DNA of 64,000 nt, taken from positions 186,001 through 250,000 of the forward strand of contig NZ_JARKMY010000002.1 in the NCBI RefSeq assembly GCF_029360725.1, in the 5' to 3' direction. Position numbers and translations under genes: made by a program. Positions 8,910-16,569 of the stretch are shown piece after piece (the first letter of the stretch is position 1; the number at the start of each line of letters is the position of its first letter). Under the pieces are notes generated by a model. That model was not told where the DNA came from and did no database searches. It saw only the letters and a program-made list of their open reading frames with translations. This DNA comes from Chryseolinea sp. H1M3-3. Its GTDB lineage: Bacteria > Bacteroidota > Bacteroidia > Cytophagales > Cyclobacteriaceae.

Positions 8910-10175
8910 ATGCGTACCACGGCTAAACCTCAAAAGAAGTACGTAAAGGATAATTCTATTAATACTCAAAACTTGACGTTTAAAGCCATTGACAGAAGAA
9001 GTGCTTTAAAAAAATTATCCTCGCTCGCTACAGCGGCCACACTGCCAGTCTTTGGGCAAGCAAAAGACGTCGAGTCGCAAAAAGCTTTATCGAATGTTGC
9101 CCCTAACCAACGCCTGCGTAAAATTGCTACTGAAGAAGCTTTCAATATTCCTGAAATAGCTGAAGCCATAGCGAATGTTGTGCGAAAGGGAGGAACAAAC
9201 CTGGATCTACTTCTTTTAAAGCAGATCTACGATGCTCCACAAACTGTAACACCAGTATCTCCATCGCCAGGGAGTGCGGTTACGGATAGAGACCGTGCCG
9301 CTCTAAGTCTACTACCGAAACTTCTTGATTTGAACGAGATAAGGCGAGCTGACATGGATATTAATGGTGTTGACATCCACGTTCTCTCTCTGGCTATGCC
9401 CGGCGTACAAATATTTGAACGTACGAAAGCGATGGAATTGGCCCGCCTTTCAAATAATCGCTTGGCCGAAGCGGTTCGCCGCTATCCTAAGCGATTTGCT
9501 GGCCTTGCTACTTTTGCCCCTCAGGATCCAAACACAGCAGCAAAAGAAATGGAAAGGGCAATTAATGAACTAAAGCTCAATGGCTTTATTGTTAATTCTC
9601 ATACTGACAATGCTTACCTTGATGACCCTCGATTTTGGCCGATCTTGGAGGCTGCCGAAGCTCTAGGCGCCCCGTTGTATATTCATCCGCGGGCACCTTC
9701 TGATGGTATGGCTGCTCCTTTTCGTGACTACCGTTTGGAAGGAGCAGTTTGGGGTTATGGTCTTGAAACCAGTACACATATTCTGCGTCTGATATTCAGC
9801 GGCGTTTTAGACCGCTTTCCGAAGCTTCAAATCGTTATTGGGCATATGGGTGAGGCCTTGCCTTTCTGGTTATGGAGGCTCGACTTCATGGGTGCACCCG
9901 GTGCTCGTGCAGGTCGCAAAAATACGCTTAAACCAAGCGAATATTTTCAACGTAACATAACCATTACAACGAGTGGTGTTGAAGACCCGATGGCTCTTCG
10001 CTACTGCATTGACAAAATCGGAGTTGATCGTATTATGTGGGCCATTGATTATCCTTTTCAGCCCACTGAGCCGGCTGTCGCGTTTATTGAATCAGCACCG
10101 CTTTCCGAAACAGAACGAGCTAAAATTGCCTATGGAAATGCAGAACGTATTTTCAAGATCAAATCGGTCGAGTAG
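8910..10175 (+). CDS. exported metal-dependent amidohydrolase, LigW/gamma-resorcylate decarboxylase-like
   Basis: This amidohydrolase-2 (ACMSD superfamily) protein has the motif pattern of aryl-acid decarboxylases such as 5-carboxyvanillate decarboxylase LigW. IATEEAF at residues 72-78 gives E75 as metal ligand; YIHP gives H259; GHMGEALPFWLWRLD gives H312; and AIDYPFQ gives D380. The EEAF form (rather than EEHF) matches LigW. The first 65 residues are extra: RRSALKKL at 29-36 followed by a hydrophobic stretch ending in FGQA resembles a Tat signal, so the enzyme is probably exported. This is odd, because characterised decarboxylases of this family are cytoplasmic. It stands alone between a terminator and a gene-poor stretch. 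Decarboxylation of an aromatic acid is the family expectation; the substrate here is unknown and hydrolysis is an alternative. Confidence 0.87.
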   Translation: MRTTAKPQKKYVKDNSINTQNLTFKAIDRRSALKKLSSLATAATLPVFGQAKDVESQKALSNVAPNQRLRKIATEEAFNIPEIAEAIANVVRKGGTNLDLLLLKQIYDAPQTVTPVSPSPGSAVTDRDRAALSLLPKLLDLNEIRRADMDINGVDIHVLSLAMPGVQIFERTKAMELARLSNNRLAEAVRRYPKRFAGLATFAPQDPNTAAKEMERAINELKLNGFIVNSHTDNAYLDDPRFWPILEAAEALGAPLYIHPRAPSDGMAAPFRDYRLEGAVWGYGLETSTHILRLIFSGVLDRFPKLQIVIGHMGEALPFWLWRLDFMGAPGARAGRKNTLKPSEYFQRNITITTSGVEDPMALRYCIDKIGVDRIMWAIDYPFQPTEPAVAFIESAPLSETERAKIAYGNAERIFKIKSVE

Positions 10176-10467
10176 GCGTTACGACCATTTGTGCGAGAGA
10201 GGAAAGCAGAAGGATTGCCAAAGTTCTAAGTATTCCAAGGAGTCGATCCGCTAAGAATTATTTTGGTCCATCAAATATCGCTAGCAAAAATAAAAGGGAC
10301 ACAATTGTAAAATCAGTCCTAGTGATAGCAATTTGGTCGGAATCGAACCGTCGCATTGGGGGGTATCACGCTAGAGGTCCTGAATATCGAACTGTTTTTT
10401 GGAAGGACAACAGCAGTTTATCCGATAACATTGCAAAGAATGCAATTGTGGCGGCGAAGATATCTCT
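10176..10467. other. intergenic region with tRNA T-arm-like remnant
   Basis: No gene was found. On the minus strand the stretch 10333-10352 reads like a tRNA T-arm (GGTTCGATTCC core with four of five stem pairs), but no matching acceptor, D or anticodon arm follows, so it is at most a remnant. The first copy of a 22-bp direct repeat lies at 10377-10398. Confidence 0.35.
10377..10398 (+). repeat. 22-bp direct repeat, left copy, flanking the Kelch gene
   Basis: This stretch, with core GAATATCGAAC and a T-run at its end, matches 11730-11751 at 20 of 22 bases in the same orientation, 1353 bp apart. The two copies bracket the Kelch-repeat gene almost exactly. They may be a duplicated insertion target or divergent members of a dispersed element. 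Confidence 0.55.
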
Positions 10468-11475
10468 TCAATGATTATTCTCTACCCTTAGAATTTTCTG
10501 ATATGGAATTGCACACGACCAATGATTATCACGGAATATCCAGGTATCACCGAAAACATGATCTCCATTGTGCCCGCCAAACAAAACATGACGCTTATTT
10601 TTTTTATCATAAACCATTGCATGGTGGTTTCTTGCGGGGGGAGAAAGAACAACGTTTAATTGAACCCAGGATTTATTGAAGATCCAGGTTTGATTATTTC
10701 TCTCCTTACCATTCCATCCTCCAAAGCGAACAATGAATTCAAGATTGCTGTCATAACTCATTAAGGAATTGAAAAAATATGGTGTGTTGACATCTATCCC
10801 CTTCCATTCATTATTTTCAAATTTCCAAGTAGAAAATATCTGTTTCGGATCTAAATCTCTCGGGATATTTCCTCCATACATGTAAATAATTTTGTCATGC
10901 TCATGATAAACCATTGTTGTACCATTCGATGAGAACGTTCCTTTTTCCGTGAGTTTTCGCCACTTATTATTTTCGAACACCCATGTATCGTAGAGTCGGA
11001 CAGTTTGGTTATTCTTATCAAAGCGATAACCGCCATATAAAACACAACGTTTTCTTTCTTTGTCGTATTCGATGGACGCTTCAGCTCTTGGCGAAGGCTG
11101 TTGGCTTACCTGAATTTTATTCCATTTGTAATCTTTCCATTCCCAAGTGTCATTGAGAAATGCTGATGAATCTTTGGAGGCGCCAAAGAGCACTTTGTTA
11201 CCGCCAAAAATAATTATGCGATTTTGATCAGGATCATATGTCATTGCAGGAAAGGTTCGTGGGGAAGGTCCATCGCTTGTAATTTTTTCCCAGTGATTCT
11301 GATTCAACATCCACAAATCACCAAGTACTTCCCGTTCATTAGCACCTCCAAATAAAAAAACTTTACCTATTCTTTCATGAAATATCATTCTATGACCATT
11401 TCTAACACCAGGATGTTCCTCCCCCGGCCAAAAATTTAGCCACAAGAAGATTTGAATAAAACAAAGTAGTTTCAT
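10468..11475 (-). CDS. secreted Kelch-repeat beta-propeller protein
   Basis: This is a Kelch-type beta-propeller of about 335 residues. Six repeats can be read, each with a [FY]GG doublet preceded by hydrophobics and followed by a DTW-x-[FW]-x(4)-W blade end: VFLFGG, IIIFGG, CVLYGG, IYMYGG, FIVRFGG and HVLFGG. This gives one six-bladed propeller. The N-terminus is hydrophobic (KLLCFIQIFLWLNFW), which fits a signal peptide, so it is probably extracellular or surface attached. I chose the ATG at 11475; an ATG at 11493 and a GTG at 11526 are also in frame. Such propellers usually bind proteins or sugars, and no catalytic residues are evident. It is flanked by direct repeats in a gene-poor stretch, which suggests acquisition by transfer. 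Confidence 0.8.
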   Translation of the reverse strand: MKLLCFIQIFLWLNFWPGEEHPGVRNGHRMIFHERIGKVFLFGGANEREVLGDLWMLNQNHWEKITSDGPSPRTFPAMTYDPDQNRIIIFGGNKVLFGASKDSSAFLNDTWEWKDYKWNKIQVSQQPSPRAEASIEYDKERKRCVLYGGYRFDKNNQTVRLYDTWVFENNKWRKLTEKGTFSSNGTTMVYHEHDKIIYMYGGNIPRDLDPKQIFSTWKFENNEWKGIDVNTPYFFNSLMSYDSNLEFIVRFGGWNGKERNNQTWIFNKSWVQLNVVLSPPARNHHAMVYDKKNKRHVLFGGHNGDHVFGDTWIFRDNHWSCAIPYQKILRVENNH

Positions 11476-11526
11476 GCACTTTAGCAGATGCATTAATTTA
11501 AAATTTTTAAGTCTTAAAAAAATCAC

Positions 11527-12202
11527 CCAACTGGGAAATGAACCGTGATAGTTGAGGTCTTAATGCGCAGCATTTGCCAGGCTGCATAATATTTTGCACC
11601 TCTCGCTTTACCCAGACCTACGACTGGTTTAGCAGGTAAGACTGCTGCCGACCGACATAGCGTAATTTCTTTGAAGGCTCCGAATTGCATAACCATAATA
11701 CACAACAGTAAAAATAAACTACACTGGACGTCCCGAATATCGAACAGTTTTATAAGAGATTTGAATGGCATTGAGGATGTATGGAAAGATTACGTCACTC
11801 GTTCTTAAGACTTATATTGAACGGTATCCGGGAGGCACGCCAGGCATGATTACTCACAATGATTCATGTCAAAAGTAAAGCAAAGGGCTGCAGCAATAAC
11901 ATATGATGCATCGAGATCGATGCTCTTGGCAAAGTTGACAAGCCAGTAAGAAATCCATAGATAGTTTACCGCTAGGTCTATCACGACTTTTTGGAGTAAG
12001 AGCTAAAATCTAAGCAAGCAAGTTTGTTGAAGATTATGGAATTCCATCCCCAGGATGGGGCTTGGTGCCGGCATTATTCACAGCAGCACTACCATCCAGA
12101 CATTCCTGTCAATACCATACTGCTTGGAAAAGCTATCATTACCCAATGGACACTTGGTGCAGCTTTTGCTCCAAAAATTTTAACAAAATTATTTAATGGT
12201 AT
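11527..12202. other. gene-poor stretch
   Basis: Apart from the direct repeat at 11730-11751, nothing convincing was found in these 676 bp. Two short open frames (minus 11523-11771 and plus 12024-12206) have no recognisable domain, signal peptide or plausible composition and are not called as genes. Confidence 0.4.
11730..11751 (+). repeat. 22-bp direct repeat, right copy, flanking the Kelch gene
   Basis: This is the partner of 10377-10398 (20 of 22 identical). It begins GTCCCGA and contains TATCG, resembling the half-sites of the palindromes found near 13.6 kb. Confidence 0.55.
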
Positions 12203-13042
12203 ATGAAATATATATTTACGCTCATTGCTTACGCCATTGTACTAACCTGCAACGCGCAACATCACAAGTACCACCATCAAAAAAAATACGACTTTAGCAA
12301 CGTAGATCCTGCCACTATTGATAAGGAAGAACTTAATAAAAAAGTGGAAAATGCCAGAGTCAGTTCAGGGTATGATTCGTTGAAGGCGCTTGAGCATTAT
12401 GTCCAAACAACGGACGAAAATCAGTTTGCTACGCTAGCCATAGGCTATCAACACGCCTTTGCATCGTTTGACAATCTTCGGCGGGAACTTAGTCCCCTTG
12501 GATTCAACAACATTAAGGAAGACATGAGCAATTTCGTGGTCTCGCTCGATTTGTATAAAAATCGTTTTATGATGTCCTATATTTTTACGCCCGGTTTCAG
12601 AAATCTTTCATCAAATGAAAACTATGAATTGAGGACCCGTAGGCGAGCATTCGAGGCAGGGATTGGTTATGACCTCATCGGAAACAAACATATCGACCTC
12701 TTCCCACAGGTATCGATCGGTTTTCAGGATTTTAACCTGCGTGTCGAGCAAAAAAATATAAATGTTACCGACATACCGGGCCTGTTAGACGAAATGGTGA
12801 ACACATCGATGAGGAAAAGAGCTTTCATATTCACGTATGGAGGTGAATTCGATTACAAGTTTTATACGAAAGATCGTGGTCGCATTATTTTGGGTGTGCG
12901 CTATGCGCAAGTAGTAGAACCTGGTGACGGTCGCGTGAGAGTTAATGGAAAAAAATCTGACTTGAAGGTCGACGACACTATCGCTACCTCAACGATGTCG
13001 GTCGTGATCAAAATGGTTCCCGGCGGTCGTCATGTCAGGTGA
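12203..13042 (+). CDS. putative outer-membrane beta-barrel protein
   Basis: This is a 279-residue exported protein of unknown function. A signal peptide covers about residues 1-18 (hydrophobic core IFTLIAYAIVL, cleavage near NAQ). A His-rich segment HHKYHHQKK follows at about 20-28 and could bind metal, but it is short. From residue 75 onward the sequence alternates amphipathic strands rich in Tyr, Phe and Arg, such as ATLAIGYQHAFASFD, FEAGIGYDLIG, PQVSIGFQDFNLRV and IILGVRYAQVV. This is the pattern of an outer-membrane barrel of roughly 8-12 strands. No family name was recognised. It is alone in the gene-poor stretch, so its role is open. Confidence 0.7.
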   Translation: MKYIFTLIAYAIVLTCNAQHHKYHHQKKYDFSNVDPATIDKEELNKKVENARVSSGYDSLKALEHYVQTTDENQFATLAIGYQHAFASFDNLRRELSPLGFNNIKEDMSNFVVSLDLYKNRFMMSYIFTPGFRNLSSNENYELRTRRRAFEAGIGYDLIGNKHIDLFPQVSIGFQDFNLRVEQKNINVTDIPGLLDEMVNTSMRKRAFIFTYGGEFDYKFYTKDRGRIILGVRYAQVVEPGDGRVRVNGKKSDLKVDDTIATSTMSVVIKMVPGGRHVR

Positions 13043-13568
13043 GTCGCTTAATTTGCTGCGTCAAAAATTTAATTTTGAAACACCTTGTTGAAAGCCTCGG
13101 GTATGGAGAAAGGTTAGAGGGCGGACAGTGTTTCATGCATCAAGAATCGGTGGATCTGTTCGGTAGATTCGGTATTTCTTCGGAAAAAAGCCCTTTTAGC
13201 GCAGGTTTACCGAAGGCTGAACGAGCCTTAACCGAAGGCCAAGGCTCGGAACACGCTAGAATGTCGATCCGGTGTCCCGATACGAAAAAACCTTTACACT
13301 TTGAGATAATCCGGCGCTGGCTTTACTGAGTAGAGCGTTGGTCCGGCTGCGGCTATACAAATTGATAGGTTAATGGAGATGTATTTTTTAAATCATGAAA
13401 AATTGATTGTTGTTGTCGATGTTGGAATGTGGTAACTCGCGGTGGAAGTACAACAGTTTGTGCAACACTTTCCGCGGAGTTACCTAAAAACTTTCCGATT
13501 GTTCTGCAAAAGAATTGACGCTGAAGCAGGGGTACAAAGTGGATGGCTTGTAATGGCCAGATAATAAG
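13043..13568. other. non-coding stretch with hairpins
   Basis: There is no supported gene. An 8-bp stem (CGAGCCTT with AAGGCTCG) spans 13222-13248 downstream of the barrel-protein gene. A longer imperfect hairpin spans 13431-13484, with outer arms GGTAACTC and GAGTTACC and an inner GCGG/CCGC after a one-base bulge. A half-site GTCCCGATA at 13274-13282 resembles the palindromes of the adjacent tRNA-like repeats. Confidence 0.5.
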
Positions 13569-13683
13569 TACCAAAGGAGGGTCGCGATAGCTATCGTGAC
13601 GAACCCTCACATCCGAAGATACACGATTTTGTCCCGATAACTATCAGGACGTGCGCTAACTATTAATGACGAGAGTCTTTGGT
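13569..13683 (-). pseudogene. tRNA-Leu-like pseudocopy 1 with two inserted palindromes
   Basis: Read on the minus strand this 115-nt unit keeps the acceptor stem (ACCAAAG with CTTTGGT), the 3' half of the anticodon stem, the variable arm and the T-stem of the intact tRNA-Leu at 13929-14010. Relative to that tRNA, GAATC (plus-strand view, T-loop) is replaced by the 20-mer GTCGCGATAGCTATCGTGAC at 13581-13600. GAGTC (anticodon loop) is replaced by the 20-mer GTCCCGATAACTATCAGGAC at 13631-13650. The D-arm part is unrelated. The anticodon is destroyed, so it cannot act as a normal tRNA. Confidence 0.85.
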
Positions 13684-13928
13684 GCAGTCAACCAATATTG
13701 ATATTAACATATTAACGGCTAACGATAGTCAAAACTCCTCGCTTAAAGTACCAAAGGAGGGTCACGATAGCTATCGTGACGAACCCTCACATCCGAAGAT
13801 ACACGATTTTGTCCCGATAACTGTCGGGACGTGCGCTAACTATTTATGACGAGGGTCTTTGGTGCGGTCAACAAGTATTGATATTAACATATTAACGGCT
13901 AACGATAGTCAAAACTCCTCGCTTAAAG
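13684..13928. repeat. 180-bp tandem repeat flanks
   Basis: The same 65-bp spacer, ending in CTCCTCGCTTAAAG, occurs at 13684-13748 and 13864-13928. The array is therefore pseudocopy 1, spacer, pseudocopy 2, spacer, intact tRNA-Leu, with a strict 180-bp period measured at the shared CCAAAGGAGG (13571, 13751, 13931). The spacer copies differ at about three bases near their left ends. Confidence 0.9.
13749..13863 (-). pseudogene. tRNA-Leu-like pseudocopy 2 with two inserted palindromes
   Basis: This second unit lies exactly 180 bp from the first and differs from it at only a handful of positions. The T-loop insert at 13761-13780 is the perfect palindrome GTCACGATAGCTATCGTGAC. The anticodon-loop insert at 13811-13830 is GTCCCGATAACTGTCGGGAC, with 7-bp arms. 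The acceptor arms still pair perfectly (ACCAAAG/CTTTGGT). Some differences between the two units improve pairing in this copy, for example in the second palindrome. Confidence 0.85.
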
Positions 13929-14010
13929 TACCAAAGGAGGGAATCGAACCCTCACATCCGAAGATACACGATTTTGAGTCGTGCGCGTCTACCAGTTCCG
14001 CCACTTTGGC
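13929..14010 (-). tRNA. tRNA-Leu (anticodon CAA)
   Basis: This is an 82-nt class II tRNA. The acceptor stem is GCCAAAG with CTTTGGT (one G-U pair) and discriminator A. The D-loop contains GGTAGAC. The anticodon stem CACGA/TCGTG holds a loop with CAA. The long variable arm GTATCTTCGGAT is typical of leucine tRNA, and the T-arm has TTCGATT between GAGGG and CCCTC. It reads UUG codons. CCA is not encoded. Its 3' end faces the repeat array and the gene-poor stretch. Confidence 0.96.
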
Positions 14011-14142
14011 TTGGCTTCGCCAGAACATTGATAACAGACCTTTTTTAAGGGAGTTTCGTCAAAGCTCTAGCGAAGAAGGGTGCAAATATGTGTAAAGTTT
14101 ATTTTCCCAACAAATCAGGATGCCAATCCCTTCCTGTAAGTC

Positions 14143-14436
14143 CTACAATTCTATGAATTTTTCCAATGAAAAGGCATAAGGTGATGCCGAAAATAGCACC
14201 TTAACCTGTCCCCAGACATTTTTAAACAACTCGGAATTTCTGTACGCCTCAAGGTCTTCAGCAGTATTCCAATGACTAAGGGTTGTAAAGACAAGCGGAT
14301 GACTCGCATCTTTCAATAATTCCAGGTGTGTACATCCACGAACATTCCGGATAGCATTTTTATGCTTCCCGAAGATCTCTAAAAACTGGTCCAAGTTTTC
14401 TTCTTTGAAATGCATTCTTACAATCCTTATTAGCAT
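14143..14436 (-). CDS. antibiotic biosynthesis monooxygenase (ABM) domain protein
   Basis: This 97-residue protein of the dimeric ferredoxin-like ABM fold begins with MLIRIVRMHFKEENLDQFLE. It carries the family pattern of a GCTHLELLKD strand and a later SHWNTAEDLEAYRNSELF segment. Family members include quinol monooxygenases (YgiN) and heme-degrading enzymes, but many have no known substrate. The gene lies 54 bp downstream of the SAM hydroxide adenosyltransferase gene on the same strand and is likely cotranscribed with it. Length is normal for a single-domain member. Confidence 0.85.
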   Translation of the reverse strand: MLIRIVRMHFKEENLDQFLEIFGKHKNAIRNVRGCTHLELLKDASHPLVFTTLSHWNTAEDLEAYRNSELFKNVWGQVKVLFSASPYAFSLEKFIEL

Positions 14437-14490
14437 GATGAACGTATTGAGAATCCGTTTTTTGTAATAGGAATATGCTGAGACTGGCCG

Positions 14491-15261
14491 CTAGTCAAAT
14501 ACGATGTTCACAACGCCATCATATTCCAATCCCAAAAGTTCCGAAGCGTTGCCTTTATAAATTCCGATTTCCAAAAGTCCAAGGTTATTAAAAACAATAA
14601 AACATTCACCCTGCTCAGCCTGATTATATTGGGTGTATATCTTTCTGAACTTCTCTCCGCCAAAAATAACTGTGTAACTTTTTCCCTGGCTTAAAATATC
14701 AAAAACGCGTTTCGAAATATTGGTAATCAGGTTGCCGACCCCATCCACCCTAATGATGCTACCAGTAATTTGCTTTTTTGTGGCCTTGATCTGCCGGTCA
14801 ATCATTTTTTTAAACGCCGGTAGCGGTTTACCAAGGTTTGTTATCGGCATACCGCTGGCCAGTTTAACAGCAGCGGGAGCAAAAATATCACGCTCAGGAA
14901 AAGTAGTGGTGATGGGATTGAGTGAGTTCAATTCTATGACCTGCTGGTGTGACTGATCACTGATTAAACCAAATAAACCGTTATCACATCCGACAAAAAA
15001 ATGATCTTCAAGCTGTAAAGCGATAAACGAATCATTTCTGTCACCCGTGGCGTTGACACCAACCAGGTGGACGGTCTGCATGGGGAACTCCCGAAATACA
15101 GAACGTAAAACAAAGGCAGCGTGACCGATATCGCCAGGTTTGATATCGTGGGTAATATCTTCTATGCGTATGGCCTGATTGATGCTTATAATCCGTGCTT
15201 TAACCGCAGCCACATAATGATCACTGGTCCCCGAGTCAGTAAGTAAGGTTACGATCGCCAT
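14491..15261 (-). CDS. SAM hydroxide adenosyltransferase (DUF62 / chlorinase-fluorinase family)
   Basis: This 256-residue protein hydrolyses S-adenosylmethionine to adenosine and methionine in characterised homologues. The N-terminus shows the family pattern VTLLTDSGTSDHYVAAVKA, with aspartates that bind the nucleoside, and IEDITHDIKPGDIGHAAFVL follows. The C-terminal domain (from about residue 165) has the GSIIRVDGVGNLITNI stretch typical of the non-halogenating members. There is no sign of a halide-binding loop insertion. It is transcribed away from phoH, across a 253-bp shared upstream region. Confidence 0.9.
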   Translation of the reverse strand: MAIVTLLTDSGTSDHYVAAVKARIISINQAIRIEDITHDIKPGDIGHAAFVLRSVFREFPMQTVHLVGVNATGDRNDSFIALQLEDHFFVGCDNGLFGLISDQSHQQVIELNSLNPITTTFPERDIFAPAAVKLASGMPITNLGKPLPAFKKMIDRQIKATKKQITGSIIRVDGVGNLITNISKRVFDILSQGKSYTVIFGGEKFRKIYTQYNQAEQGECFIVFNNLGLLEIGIYKGNASELLGLEYDGVVNIVFD

Positions 15262-15514
15262 GGTTGATATTTGGTGTGGATACCCGGTGCTTAAGTTTTA
15301 GTTACTTGTTTGACTTTCGTGAAAAAGTAGCACTACTTTTATACTGGTAGTGTAAGAAACTTTTGCGTGCAATTATTATTGTTTTCTAAGTTGCAAAATA
15401 ATCATTTTTGCAGCAGATAATTCAGGTATTGAACTTTGTTTAAAACAATACGTTAAGCTTATGCTCACACGTTCATGTCCACACGATACGTTTAACTTAA
15501 TATTTTAATTCAGT

Positions 15515-16468
15515 TTGATCGAAAAAGTAGTCACGCTAGAAAATATTTCCATGATTGACTTCCTGGGAATAGGAAATAAGACCATTGATACTTTAACTGC
15601 GGCTTTTCCAAAAAGCAAAATCGTATCACGCGGTAACCAAATTCTCATTAAAGGGCCTACCAACGAAATTATTCAAATCGATGATGTTATTAATTCATTG
15701 GTAGACCATTACCATACTTATGGCCGGGTAACGGAAGAAAACGTGCAAGCTTACATTGATCGTGAACAGGAGATTTTGCTGCCGGAAACCCAGCAGGTAT
15801 TGTCTGAAGATGTAATTGTGTTCGGTGCTAAAGGCGTTGCCATCAAGCCAAAAACAGTTAACCAGAAGAAGCTTGTTGAACTTGTGAAGGACAATGATCT
15901 TGTTTTTGCGTTGGGGCCTGCAGGGACTGGGAAAACATACATATCTGTTGCCCTGGCGGTTAAGGCGCTCAAGAACAAACAGGTAAAAAAACTTATCATA
16001 ACACGTCCGGCAGTAGAGGCAGGAGAAAACCTTGGATTTTTACCAGGTGACTTAAAAGAAAAGATTGATCCTTATCTGCGTCCTATTTATGATGCGCTCA
16101 ATGATATGATCCCGTTTGAAAAACTCCGCTACTTCATGGAACGGGAAATTATTGAAATCGCCCCGTTGGCATATATGCGCGGCCGTACGTTAAACAATGC
16201 TTTTATTTTATTGGACGAAGCACAAAATACCACGCCCATGCAGATGAAGATGTTCTTGACGCGTATGGGTCCGGAATCTAAAATGATCGTGACAGGAGAT
16301 GCTTCTCAGATCGATTTGCCAACCAAACAACATTCGGGTTTAAAGGAGGCTGCCAGAATTCTAAAAGATGTAAAAGGCATTGGGTTTGTCGAACTTAATG
16401 AGAAAGATGTTGTACGGCATAGATTGGTTCGTGATATTTTAGATGCCTACAATAAAGATTCCGCATAG
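15515..16468 (+). CDS. phoH: PhoH family ATPase
   Basis: This cytoplasmic P-loop NTPase of the PhoH family has 317 residues. An N-terminal KH-like part (about 1-100) precedes the ATPase domain, with Walker A GPAGTGKT at residues 134-141. Walker B lies in AFILLDEAQN at about 230, followed by the family stretch TPMQMKMFLTRMG and the sensor VTGDASQIDLP. The TTG at 15515 is chosen because homologues start with the same MIEKVVTLEN-type sequence; the next ATG (15551) would remove it. PhoH proteins of this type are often linked to RNA metabolism beside ybeY, which is not present here. The next gene, comEC, is 101 bp downstream. Confidence 0.93.
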   Translation: MIEKVVTLENISMIDFLGIGNKTIDTLTAAFPKSKIVSRGNQILIKGPTNEIIQIDDVINSLVDHYHTYGRVTEENVQAYIDREQEILLPETQQVLSEDVIVFGAKGVAIKPKTVNQKKLVELVKDNDLVFALGPAGTGKTYISVALAVKALKNKQVKKLIITRPAVEAGENLGFLPGDLKEKIDPYLRPIYDALNDMIPFEKLRYFMEREIIEIAPLAYMRGRTLNNAFILLDEAQNTTPMQMKMFLTRMGPESKMIVTGDASQIDLPTKQHSGLKEAARILKDVKGIGFVELNEKDVVRHRLVRDILDAYNKDSA

Positions 16469-16569
16469 CGGTAGGCTTCCTTAGCTAATTTTTTTTTAGA
16501 TTGAAACGGACCGTTAGTTGTCCGGTTGTAGTATTGACCGTTGGCTGAATTTATTTATTAACTTTCTTT

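Noticed and set aside
10333-10352. Possible complete tRNA gene on the minus strand
   Set aside because: Only a T-arm-like core is present; no acceptor, D or anticodon arms could be paired around it.
11523-11771. Minus-strand 82-residue frame upstream of the Kelch gene
   Set aside because: It contains one direct-repeat copy and has no recognisable domain; it may be a decayed fragment.
12024-12206. Short frame whose stop overlaps the start of the barrel-protein gene (ATGA)
   Set aside because: The overlap is suggestive of coupling, but the 60-residue product has no signal, domain or normal composition and starts at a rare TTG; kept only as a possibility.
13039-13329. Plus-strand 96-residue frame overlapping the end of the barrel-protein gene
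   Set aside because: It covers a region with a stable hairpin and repeated short motifs, and has no recognisable protein features.
13431-13484. Integron attC site
   Set aside because: The hairpin arms GGTAACTC/GAGTTACC do not match the RYYYAAC/GTTRRRY core sites, and there is no integrase or cassette array.
13353-13610. Minus-strand open frame beside the tRNA-like repeats
   Set aside because: It runs through a hairpin and into pseudocopy 1, with no domain or plausible composition.
13859-14095. Plus-strand open frame across the tRNA-Leu
   Set aside because: Its middle is the antisense translation of the tRNA itself, a common false gene; it has no start context or domain.
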